Position numbers and translations under genes: made by a program. Of a DNA stretch of 16,259 bases, positions 7,759-13,058 are shown piece by piece. The stretch is taken from positions 1 to 16,259 of the forward strand of contig JAJYMP010000313.1 of NCBI GenBank assembly GCA_021786915.1. The letters are read 5' to 3'. Below the pieces are notes generated by a model. It was not told where the DNA came from, did no database searches, and was given only the letters and a program-made list of their open reading frames with translations. Origin of the DNA: Chloroflexota bacterium (lineage in GTDB: Bacteria > Chloroflexota > Limnocylindria > Limnocylindrales > CSP1-4). Position 1 is the first letter of the stretch; each line of letters begins with the position of its first letter.

Positions 7759-8052
7759 GTGATCGACATCGCAACTACCGAGGACGAGCGCGCCAGGTCG
7801 GCTGCCGTCGCCCGAGCCCTCGGCGACCCGAAGCGCCTGTGCGTCCTCGAGTCCCTCGCCGCGGGCGAGGTCTCGGTGGGCGATCTGGCCATGCGGGTCG
7901 CCTGCCAGGTGCCGAACATGAGCCAGCACCTCTCGGTGCTGCGCGCCGCCGGCCTCGTCGCGGCTCGCCGTGACGGGAACACCGTCTACTACCGCCTCTC
8001 GGACCCGCGCGTCCTCGAGGCGTGTCAGCTCCTCTTGTCCATCGCCCGCTGA
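7759..8052 (+). CDS. ArsR/SmtB-family transcriptional repressor
   Basis: A 97-aa winged-helix dimeric repressor. The recognition-helix region reads N-M-S-Q-H-L-S-V-L-R-A-A-G-L-V (53-67), followed by the wing A-R-R-D-G-N-T-V-Y-Y-R-L (69-80). The position of the metal motif ELCVCDL reads E-V-S-V-G-D-L (37-43), so the classic alpha-3 arsenic site is absent. Cysteines are at 28, 49 and 89. Cys28 (second helix) and Cys89 (last helix) roughly recall the cysteine pair of BigR/SqrR thiol sensors, but Cys28 is about three residues off in my alignment by eye. The GTG at 7759 is preferred over an in-frame ATG at 7705, because the ATG start would place the operator inside the gene and add unrelated residues. 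trxA follows after 37 nt, presumably as an operon under autoregulation. Confidence 0.92.
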   Translation: MIDIATTEDERARSAAVARALGDPKRLCVLESLAAGEVSVGDLAMRVACQVPNMSQHLSVLRAAGLVAARRDGNTVYYRLSDPRVLEACQLLLSIAR

Positions 8053-8089
8053 CGGGTGTCCCGCCCTCGCGGGAGAAAGGAGCCGCCCC

Positions 8090-8440
8090 ATGGCGGAGAT
8101 CAAGCACATCACCGACGCCAACTTCTCGGACTTCCTCATCAAGGGGAGCCGGCCGCTGGTCATCGACTTCTGGGCCGCCTGGTGCGGGCCCTGCAAGATG
8201 GTCGCACCGGAGATCGAGAAGCTCGCCGCCAAGTACGACGGCGTGGTCGACGTGGCCAAGGTGGACGTCGACGCGAACCCGGGCATCTCGCAGGCGTTCG
8301 CCGTGATGAGCATCCCCACCATCGCGCTGGTCGAGCCGGGAGAGCAGCCCAAGCTCCTCCGCCGCGTCGCCGGCTTCCGCCCGCTCCAGCAGCTGGAGCA
8401 GGAGTTCGGCCTCGAGAAGCTTGCCGCGCCGGCGAGCTGA
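8090..8440 (+). CDS. trxA: Thioredoxin
   Basis: A 116-aa cytosolic thiol-disulfide reductant. The active site is W-C-G-P-C (31-35; Cys32 and Cys35) in F-W-A-A-W-C-G-P-C-K, and the cis-proline is Pro76 in S-I-P-T. Length is typical. A strong ribosome site, AAAGGAG at 8076-8082, sits 7 nt before the ATG at 8090, so unlike many neighbours it is leadered, as expected for the second gene of an operon. It lies 37 nt after arsR and is followed by a good terminator. Co-transcription with a cysteine-bearing ArsR protein suggests induction by thiol or sulfur stress (inference). A separate thioredoxin reductase is not in the window. Confidence 0.96.
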   Translation: MAEIKHITDANFSDFLIKGSRPLVIDFWAAWCGPCKMVAPEIEKLAAKYDGVVDVAKVDVDANPGISQAFAVMSIPTIALVEPGEQPKLLRRVAGFRPLQQLEQEFGLEKLAAPAS

Positions 8441-8463
8441 TCCGGATCAGCCTGGAGTTTGTG

Positions 8464-8494
8464 CGGCCCCGGTCATGGACCGGGGCCGTTCTTG
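8464..8494 (+). terminator. Terminator of the arsR-trxA operon
   Basis: A perfect 11-bp stem (CGGCCCCGGTC / GACCGGGGCCG) with an ATG loop is followed by TTCTTGT, 23 nt after the trxA stop. Confidence 0.85.
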
Positions 8495-8523
8495 TGCGAG
8501 ACAGGACGTCGGTGACTGTGTCC

Positions 8524-8925
8524 CTACCCCGTCGCGCGGCGGTGCCCGAGTCGCAGCCAGGCCTCCGCGCGGTCGAGCGCGAACCGGTCCGGCGCCTTGG
8601 GCGTGAAGGCGATCCAGCCGGCACCTCGGGGCGACGGTCGGGTGTCGGGCGTGCGCAGGGCAGCCGCAACCACCGGGGCGTCGAGCGCCACCTCGAGCAG
8701 GTCCGCCCCCAACACGGCGAACACCCGCTCGCGGACCGCGAGCACCACCACCTCACCGTCGCGGCGGCGCGTCACTCCGGGCAGGTCCTCGAGGACCAGC
8801 TCCGCGCTCTCGTCGAGGCTCTCGTCGAGCGCCTCCTCGGCTGCGGCGTCGCCCGCGGCGGCCTCCGCCTCGTCGAGCGGGGCGTCATCGTCGTGATCGT
8901 CAGGGTGGCGGCCGGGCTGATCCAT
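8524..8925 (-). CDS. MmcQ/YjbR-like protein with acidic N-terminal tail
   Basis: A 133-aa cytosolic protein. Residues 1-47 are a low-complexity acidic tail rich in Asp, Glu and Ala (for example D-D-H-D-D-D-A-P-L-D-E-A-E). Residues 48-133 resemble the small MmcQ/YjbR alpha-beta fold: L-P-G-V near 48-51, a strand with R-V-F-A-V-L (67-72), G-W-I-A-F (103-107), and a closing helix A-E-A-W-L-R-L-G-H-R-R-A-T. The family is linked to DNA binding in E. coli YjbR-like folds, but its role is unclear. The family call is from pattern memory only. The ATG at 8925 has no Shine-Dalgarno; a weak CACCCT lies 7 nt upstream. The true start could be later, dropping the acidic tail. Confidence 0.55.
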   Translation of the reverse strand: MDQPGRHPDDHDDDAPLDEAEAAAGDAAAEEALDESLDESAELVLEDLPGVTRRRDGEVVVLAVRERVFAVLGADLLEVALDAPVVAAALRTPDTRPSPRGAGWIAFTPKAPDRFALDRAEAWLRLGHRRATG

Positions 8926-8946
8926 CGGGCACAGGGTGCCACACGG

Positions 8947-8974
8947 GTGGCCCGGCGGCGTGCCGTCGGGCCAC
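8947..8974 (-). terminator. Strong hairpin just after the VOC gene
   Basis: A 13-bp stem with one wobble (GTGGCCCGGCGGC / GCCGTCGGGCCAC) begins 2 nt past the VOC stop. There is no T-tract on the minus strand, so it may slow or end transcription only weakly. It separates the VOC gene from the YjbR-like gene downstream. Confidence 0.5.
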
Positions 8975-8976
8975 GC

Positions 8977-9348
8977 TCACGCCGCCGGCATCGGGCTGAC
9001 CAGCTGGAACAGGTTGCCGTCCGGGTCGGCGAAGGTGCAGATCAGGCTGGGCGCCTGCTCGCTTCCCTCGCCCATCGAGTAGGGCTCGGCCACCACGATC
9101 GCCCCGGCCGCCTTGAGCCGGTCGAAGTCCCCCCGGACGTCCGCCGTCTCGAGGTTCCAGATGATGCGGCCGGGGCTGGCGTTAGCGCCCTTCACCTGGT
9201 CGTGCGGGCCGATGGTCAGGAAGCCCGTGCCCAGCTGCCAGCCGGTGTAGCCGCCCATCTCGAAGCCGGCGGCGCCGAACAGGCTGGTGAAGTAGGCGCT
9301 GAGGCGGTCGGGATCCTCGGATCCGATCAGGACGCTGTTGAGATTCAT
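8977..9348 (-). CDS. VOC-family (glyoxalase/dioxygenase fold) protein
   Basis: A 123-aa single-domain protein of two beta-alpha-beta-beta-beta modules. It begins M-N-L-N-S-V-L-I-G-S-E-D-P-D-R-L, typical of VOC proteins where the first strand is followed by D-P-x-R-L-x-x-F-Y. It ends with F-A-D-P-D-G-N-L-F-Q-L-V (106-117), the family's closing signature. The usual first-strand metal His is not evident, so it may be a non-metal binder or have shifted ligands. A GGAGG site lies 4 nt before the ATG at 9348. Substrate unknown; VOC members include glyoxalases, extradiol dioxygenases and drug-binding proteins. It is divergent from tauE. Confidence 0.86.
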   Translation of the reverse strand: MNLNSVLIGSEDPDRLSAYFTSLFGAAGFEMGGYTGWQLGTGFLTIGPHDQVKGANASPGRIIWNLETADVRGDFDRLKAAGAIVVAEPYSMGEGSEQAPSLICTFADPDGNLFQLVSPMPAA

Positions 9349-9519
9349 CTCGCCTCCATGGGTGCGCCGGGGACGACGGCGATCACCTCCGGGCAGAGTA
9401 CGACGACGGGGCAACCCCGCCACCTGGCGGGTCGGCAGCGATCCGCGCGGCGCCGGCACCCGGGCCGGCCGGGCAATTCCTCGCTTGCTGCGCCGACGCG
9501 CCGGACTCCCGGTAGGCTT

Positions 9520-9565
9520 GGAGCGAAGGCCGGGCCGCATGCCCGGACGACGGCTGGGAGCGAAG
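9520..9565. repeat. 9-bp direct repeats flanking a small hairpin upstream of tauE
   Basis: GGAGCGAAG occurs at 9520-9528 and 9557-9565. Between them CCGGGC and GCCCGG (9530-9546) form a 6-bp inverted repeat. It lies in the tauE leader or promoter region and could be a regulatory site. TAGGCT at 9513-9518 is a possible -10. Confidence 0.35.
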
Positions 9566-9575
9566 ATCCGTCCAC

Positions 9576-10418
9576 ATGACCCTCAGTGCAGATATCGGGA
9601 TCTTCGGCGTGTCGCTCCTTGCCGGGGTGATCGGCGCGCTCGCGGGCGTCGGCGGCGGCATCCTCGTGATCCCCGCCCTGACCATCCTGTTCGGCGTCGA
9701 CATCCGGCTCGCGATCGGCGCCAGCATCGTGAGCGTGATCGCCACGAGCTCGGGGGCGGCCGCGGCCTACGTCAAGGACCGGATCACCGACATGCGGGTG
9801 GGGATGTTCCTGGAACTCGCGACAACCTCGGGCGCCGTGGCCGGAGCGCTCCTGGCCGCCATCGTGGCCCCCGCCCTCCTGTTTGTCCTCCTGGGCGTGG
9901 TCCTGCTGTTCTCTGCGCTCCAGCAGGTGCTGCGCCTGGGCGAGGAGCTGCCGCCCGAGATGCGCGTGTCCCCGATCGCGAACAGGCTCCGGCTCGTCAG
10001 CTCGTACCCGGACCCCCGGCTGGGCACGGAGGTGGCCTATGCCGCCCAGCACGTCCCGTTGGGCTTCGTGATGATGGGCGGCGCGGGGCTCGTGTCAGGG
10101 CTGCTGGGCATCGGCTCCGGCGCACTCAAGGTCCTCGCGATGGACGGCGCGATGCGGCTGCCGATGAAGGTCTCGTCGGCCACGTCCAACTTCATGATCG
10201 GCGTCACGGCCGCGGCATCGGCCGGGATCTACCTCGGCCGAGGCGACGTGGACCCCACGATCGCGGTGCCGGTCGCGCTCGGGGTCCTGGGCGGCGCAAC
10301 GCTGGGCGCGCGAGTCCTGCCCCGCCTGTCCAACCGCTCCGTCCGGCTGGTGTTCCTGCCGGTGCTGGTGGCGGTCGGCGTGGAGACCCTGCTTCGCGGA
10401 CTGGGGGTGGGGCTGTGA
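9576..10418 (+). CDS. TauE/SafE-family sulfite/organosulfur exporter-like permease
   Basis: A 280-aa inner-membrane protein with about eight hydrophobic segments arranged as two related halves. Each half carries the family's glycine-rich motif: G-V-I-G-A-L-A-G-V-G-G-G (17-28) and G-L-V-S-G-L-L-G-I-G-S-G (171-182). TauE/SafE proteins are proposed to move sulfite, sulfoacetate, thiosulfate or other anions; the substrate here is unknown. The ATG at 9576 has only a distant GGGAG (9556-9560). The stop overlaps the GTG of the next gene (GTGA). Position between arsR-trxA and grx/osmC, with a DUF1634 partner, resembles sulfur-related loci, but no copy of the ArsR operator was found in front of it. 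Confidence 0.92.
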   Translation: MTLSADIGIFGVSLLAGVIGALAGVGGGILVIPALTILFGVDIRLAIGASIVSVIATSSGAAAAYVKDRITDMRVGMFLELATTSGAVAGALLAAIVAPALLFVLLGVVLLFSALQQVLRLGEELPPEMRVSPIANRLRLVSSYPDPRLGTEVAYAAQHVPLGFVMMGGAGLVSGLLGIGSGALKVLAMDGAMRLPMKVSSATSNFMIGVTAAASAGIYLGRGDVDPTIAVPVALGVLGGATLGARVLPRLSNRSVRLVFLPVLVAVGVETLLRGLGVGL

Positions 10419-10774
10419 CACCGGAGCGCTTCCGCACGCTCGTCAGCGGGATCCTCATCGTCGGCGTCACGCTCGCCGCGACGCTGATGGTCCTCGGCTT
10501 CGCCGCCTCCCTGCTCGTCGGCTGGGAGGGTTCGCTGACCGGGGCCGCCCAGGGGACCTCCGGGCTCGCGGACTTCTCCGCCATGGGCAGCTCCCTCGTT
10601 GCCCTCCGGCCGGTGGGCATCGCCCAGTTCGGGCTCGTGGTGCTCCTCGCCACCCCGGTGATGCGCGTCGCAGCGTCCTCCCTCGCGTTCGCCCTCGAGG
10701 GCGACCGTCTGTACACGGCGCTCACGCTGGCCGTGCTGGGGATCCTCCTGGTCAGCCTGTTCGGCCTGCGGTAG
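10415..10774 (+). CDS. DUF1634 membrane protein, partner of TauE
   Basis: A 119-aa protein with three hydrophobic helices (about 10-34, 68-90 and 99-116). The segment R-P-V-G-I-A-Q-F-G-L-V-V-L-L-A-T-P (65-81), followed by R-V-A-A-S, and E-G-D-R-L-Y (95-100) match the DUF1634 pattern. DUF1634 genes typically lie directly after a TauE/SafE gene and may form an accessory subunit. The GTG at 10415 overlaps the tauE stop by 4 nt, so translation is coupled. Function is unknown. Confidence 0.85.
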   Translation: MTPERFRTLVSGILIVGVTLAATLMVLGFAASLLVGWEGSLTGAAQGTSGLADFSAMGSSLVALRPVGIAQFGLVVLLATPVMRVAASSLAFALEGDRLYTALTLAVLGILLVSLFGLR

Positions 10775-10859
10775 CCCACGGACGCGGGCTGGGGCGGGAC
10801 CGCCCGAGCAGGTAGCCCGGCCTAGTCGCCCGCTCGAGAGCGCAGCCGTGCGCCGCGCT

Positions 10860-11478
10860 TCAGGACCGTAGGCTGACCTGCGATCGGATCCGGTCGGCCA
10901 TCTCGGCCTCGACCACGGAGTCCGGGTCGCGGAGCCCCCCGAGCGTGGGACGGACGCCGACCAGGCTCGCGTGCAGCGGCGGGCAGGTCGGGCAGTCCTC
11001 GAGGTGCGCCTCCACCGCGCTCTTGGCCACATCTCCAGCTCCCCGTCGAGGTAGCTGGAGATGTGGCGTCGGGCGCGCCAGCAGCGCAGGGGCTGCGCCT
11101 CGGACGCGCGTCGGCGCTCGTCGTCCGCCGCGAGCGCGCTGACGAGCATCATCCGTCCGCTCCGCAGGCGCCGCTTCGTCGCCGGCAGGCTGGCGCCCGT
11201 CGCGGACGCGGTCTCGGCGGCCGTCCAGGCGAGCGCGTCGTGGAGGACCACCGCGACAGGGACGCCTGCGCGCGCCCGAACGGGATGCCCCGCACCGGGA
11301 CCCAGACCGAGATCGGGACGATAGAGGAAGTCCCGGTCCCACACCAGCGTGACGTCGAGGCCGCCGGCCTTGTGGAGGGCGGTCGCCGCCTCGACGCCGG
11401 CGAAACCGCCGCCGATCACCAGCGCCCGCTTGCGCCCCTTCCCGGCGCCGCGGTCTCGTCGGCCGCCGGGTCCGCCAC
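10860..11478 (-). pseudogene. Mosaic relic: flavin oxidoreductase N-terminus + sigma-70 region 4 + zinc-finger anti-sigma domain
   Basis: Three unrelated fragments are joined. From a GTG at 11478, 2 nt after the groES stop, the sequence reads V-A-D-P-A-A-D-E-T-A-A-P-G. A 1-nt frameshift within a G-run (about 11440) then leads into R-K-R-A-L-V-I-G-G-G-F-A-G-V-E-A-A, the FAD/NAD-binding start of NDH-2 or sulfide:quinone-reductase-like enzymes; it breaks off after F-L-Y-R-P-D-L near 11296. In the same frame, about 11272-11117 resembles sigma-70 region 4 of an ECF factor (V-V-L-H-D-A-L-A-W-T-A-A-E, then A-T-K-R-R-L-R-S-G-R-M). From about 11089 a zf-HC2 anti-sigma domain begins (C-W-R-A-R-R-H-I-S-S-Y-L-D-G-E-L). 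A second frameshift near 11055 moves its remainder (V-E-A-H-L-E-D-C-P-T-C) to another frame, ending at 10860. None can be a full functional gene. Assembly or sequencing errors could explain the frameshifts but not the fusion. Confidence 0.75.
11026..11067. repeat. 15-bp perfect inverted repeat at a frameshift
   Basis: GCCACATCTCCAGCT (11026-11040) and AGCTGGAGATGTGGC (11053-11067) are exact reverse complements around a 12-nt spacer. The minus-strand frameshift of the anti-sigma relic falls in this element. There is no T-tract, so it is not an obvious terminator. Confidence 0.85.
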
Positions 11479-11479
11479 C

Positions 11480-11779
11480 TCAGGCCGCGGCGGACTCGAC
11501 GGGGGCGTCGCGGAGGATCGCGAGGAGGTCGGTGCTCTCGATGATCAGGTGGTCCGCATCGGCCACGCGGATCTCGGTGCCGGTGTACTTGGGGAACAGG
11601 ACCCGGTCCCCCACCGCCACCTTGATCAGCTCGGTGTCGTCGCCCACGGCGACGACCTCGCCGCGCTGCGGCTTCTCCTTGGCGGTGTCGGGGACGTACA
11701 GGCCGGAGGCGGTGACGCTCTCCTGGACCATGACGCGGACGAGGACGCGGCTTCCAAGCGGCTGGACGGTCTCGGACAT
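11480..11779 (-). CDS. groES: Co-chaperonin GroES
   Basis: A 99-aa subunit of the heptameric lid of the GroEL folding chamber. It starts V-Q-P-L-G-S-R-V-L-V-R-V and has the mobile loop E-S-V-T-A-S-G-L-Y-V-P-D-T-A-K-E-K-P-Q (20-38), followed by G-E-V-V-A-V-G (40-46). The hydrophobic tripeptide that touches GroEL is L-Y-V, where many bacteria have I-V-L. The ending T-E-I-R-V-A-D-A-D-H-L-I-I is close to the canonical form. AGGAG lies 9 nt before the ATG at 11779. groEL is not adjacent. Instead the gene is 50 nt downstream of a glutaredoxin gene with no visible terminator between, so it is probably read from the operator-controlled promoter at 12167-12195. It may be a second, stress-specific groES (inference). 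Confidence 0.94.
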   Translation of the reverse strand: MSETVQPLGSRVLVRVMVQESVTASGLYVPDTAKEKPQRGEVVAVGDDTELIKVAVGDRVLFPKYTGTEIRVADADHLIIESTDLLAILRDAPVESAAA

Positions 11780-11829
11780 GACGAAATGCTCCTGGCGGGA
11801 CGCAGTTGAGGAGTTGGGAAGGCCTGGGG

Positions 11830-12105
11830 TCAGTTGGGCCGGAGGCCGAGGGCGGCGTCGATGCGCGCCTGGTCGAACCCGACGATGGGCCGGCCGTCGA
11901 TCTCGATGACCGGGACGCCCATCTGCCCGGTGCGCCGGACCAGGTCGCGGGCCGCGGCGGGGTCGCGGCTAACGTCGACGTCCCGGAAGACCACGCCCCT
12001 GCCGCGCAGGTACGTCTTGGCCCTCGTGCACCACGGGCAGGTGGGCGTCGAGAAGACGATCACGCGGTGGGGTGTCGGGGTTCGGTCGGGGGCGACGGTT
12101 GCCAT
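11830..12105 (-). CDS. Glutaredoxin-like protein (CPWC, NrdH/mycoredoxin/YruB type)
   Basis: A 91-aa cytosolic thioredoxin-fold protein. The active site is S-T-P-T-C-P-W-C (19-26; Cys23 and Cys26) at the end of the first strand. V-D-V-S-R-D-P-A-A (43-51) follows, then T-G-Q-M-G-V-P-V-I (59-67) with cis-Pro65, and I-V-G-F-D (74-78), the usual closing motif. It would reduce mixed disulfides or supply electrons, using glutathione, another low-molecular-weight thiol, or thioredoxin reductase; the partner cannot be told. AGGAG lies 8 nt before the ATG at 12105. The promoter at 12167-12195 contains operator site B, and groES follows on the same transcript. Confidence 0.92.
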   Translation of the reverse strand: MATVAPDRTPTPHRVIVFSTPTCPWCTRAKTYLRGRGVVFRDVDVSRDPAAARDLVRRTGQMGVPVIEIDGRPIVGFDQARIDAALGLRPN

Positions 12106-12166
12106 CGAGCGTGCTCCTGGTCATGGCGGCGACCGCTTCGTCTCGGTGGGGTCGCCGATGGCCACC

Positions 12167-12207
12167 AGAGTAGTCGTACTTGCGCGGTTGCGCAAGTCCG
12201 CGACTAC
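12167..12207 (-). promoter_or_regulatory. grx-groES promoter with operator site B
   Basis: ACTTGCGC-GGTT-GCGCAAGT (12178-12197) is a perfect 8-4-8 inverted repeat. On the minus strand TTGCGC (12195-12190) lies 17 bp before TACTCT (12172-12167), a good -35/-10 pair. Transcription would start near 12160, about 55 nt before the grx ATG. Outer arms GTAGTCG (12170-12176) and CGACTAC (12201-12207) add a second, slightly offset inverted repeat. Confidence 0.75.
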
Positions 12208-12373
12208 CGAGGGCGCCAGCCCGAGGCGGCGGATCGGCCCACACAGCCGCCGCAGCCCGACGGCCGACCGTTCACGGCGCTCCGGGACTGGCTTGAGGCC
12301 CGCCGGACCGCCACCCCTGAGGTGCTTGGGCCCGTCGTCGAGGCCGGGCCGGTCGGCGCAGGGTGAGATGCAT

Positions 12374-12405
12374 ACTTGCGCAAGTACGCAAATCTCCTCT
12401 ATGCT
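12374..12405 (+). promoter_or_regulatory. osmC promoter with operator site C
   Basis: ACTTGCGC-AAGT-ACGCAAAT (12374-12393) is the third copy of the operator. Its first arm and spacer also form a perfect 14-bp palindrome, TACTTGCGCAAGTA (12373-12386). TTGCGC (12376-12381) lies 18 bp before TATGCT (12400-12405). Transcription would start near 12412, giving a leader of about 145 nt. Confidence 0.75.
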
Positions 12406-12540
12406 TCCGTCATCGAGCGGCCGCGCGGTCCGGGAACCGACCGCGGCGGCCACGGAACGACGCGAGCTCGAGCGACGGCGACGGCGACGGCGCCGAGGCG
12501 AGCAGGGACCTGCGGTCCGGGACGTCCCGAGGGCGCCGGC

Positions 12541-12567
12541 ATGAAGAGGTGTTGCAGATGGAAATGA
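12541..12567 (+). CDS. Possible 8-codon upstream ORF with Cys-Cys, overlapping osmC
   Basis: ATG AAG AGG TGT TGC AGA TGG AAA TGA encodes M-K-R-C-C-R-W-K. It covers the osmC ribosome site and overlaps the osmC start by 10 nt in another frame. Two neighbouring Cys codons could sense charged tRNA-Cys, by analogy with cysteine-rich upstream ORFs known in mycobacteria. Its own ribosome site is weak (GAGGG near 12525), so it may be chance. Confidence 0.25.
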   Translation: MKRCCRWK

Positions 12568-12956
12568 TCGTCGACTTCCCCGGGGGCGCCCGCGTGGACG
12601 CCCACTTCGGCGGCTTCGTGGTGCCCACCGACCAGCCGCCGTCCGGCGGCGGCCAGAGCTCGGCGCCGACGCCGTTCGCGACCTTCCTCTCGACGATCGG
12701 GACCTGCGCGGGCATCTACGTGCTTGGCTTCTGCCGCCAGCGCGGCATCTCGACCGACGGCCTCCGACTGGTCCAGAGCATGCAGTTCGACCCGAGCACG
12801 CACCTGGTGAGCCAGGTGGACGTGACGATCGAGCTCCCCGCCAGCTTCCCCGAGAAGTACGCCGATGCGGTCGTCCGGGCCGCCGAGCAGTGCGCGGTCA
12901 AGAAGCACTTCGAGAACCCGCCGAGGATCCGCGTCGGCAGCGCGCTCGCCGGCTGA
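12558..12956 (+). CDS. OsmC-family protein
   Basis: A 132-aa cytosolic protein of the OsmC/Ohr superfamily, most like the YhfA-type OsmC-related group. The first conserved Cys is in G-T-C-A-G-I-Y-V-L-G-F-C (53-64) and the second in E-Q-C-A-V-K-K-H-F-E-N-P-P (113-125), the signature closing motif. Ohr/OsmC enzymes reduce organic hydroperoxides through two cysteines; many YhfA-like members are uncharacterised. The ATG at 12558 follows AGAGGTG (12545-12551) at good spacing and matches the family N-terminus (M-E-M-I-V-D-F-P-G-G). Its promoter carries operator site C, linking it to arsR-trxA and grx-groES. A hairpin follows the gene. Confidence 0.93.
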   Translation: MEMIVDFPGGARVDAHFGGFVVPTDQPPSGGGQSSAPTPFATFLSTIGTCAGIYVLGFCRQRGISTDGLRLVQSMQFDPSTHLVSQVDVTIELPASFPEKYADAVVRAAEQCAVKKHFENPPRIRVGSALAG

Positions 12957-12981
12957 CCGGGGCGCTCCCCTGCCCCGCCGC

Positions 12982-13008
12982 GGGCGCCGAGGACCGCCCT
13001 CGGCGCCC
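12982..13008 (+). terminator. Hairpin after osmC
   Basis: A perfect 11-bp stem (GGGCGCCGAGG / CCTCGGCGCCC) with a 5-nt loop lies 25 nt after the osmC stop. There is no T-tract, so termination may need help. Confidence 0.6.
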
Positions 13009-13033
13009 ACGGCGTGCATCGGCGTCCGCGGGG

Positions 13034-13039
13034 TACAGT
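13034..13039 (+). promoter_or_regulatory. Possible -10 box upstream of alsS
   Basis: TACAGT (TANNNT) lies 9 bp before an AGGAGG at 13049-13054. No clear -35 is seen. It would drive the small ORF and alsS. Confidence 0.4.
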
Positions 13040-13058
13040 GTCGGCGGCAGGAGGTCCC

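Larger units (their letters stand above)
12106..12557. other. 452-bp divergent control region between grx and osmC
   Basis: This gene-free stretch holds operator/promoter sites B (towards grx) and C (towards osmC). Between them, 12200-12366 contains a plus-strand open frame ending at a TGA (12364-12366) with protein-like composition (G-R-P-F-T-A-L-R-D-W-L-E-A-R-R) but no start or family; it might be a gene remnant. From 12406 to 12557 is a long osmC leader with a CGACGG-type short repeat around 12473-12492 and a tiny Cys-Cys ORF at 12541. Confidence 0.6.

Noticed and set aside
9338..9575. Longer or other-frame starts ahead of tauE
   Set aside because: Arg-rich and out of frame with tauE; the first TauE helix begins right after 9576.
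8056..9579. 507-codon plus-strand frame
   Set aside because: It covers trxA in another frame and is antisense to the YjbR-like and VOC genes; no motifs.
10785..10800. GGGCG/CGCCC hairpin after DUF1634
   Set aside because: Only 5 bp of stem and no T-tract; not a convincing terminator.
10229..10859. Continuation of the mosaic relic's frame
   Set aside because: After the second frameshift it is only read-through, antisense to tauE and DUF1634.
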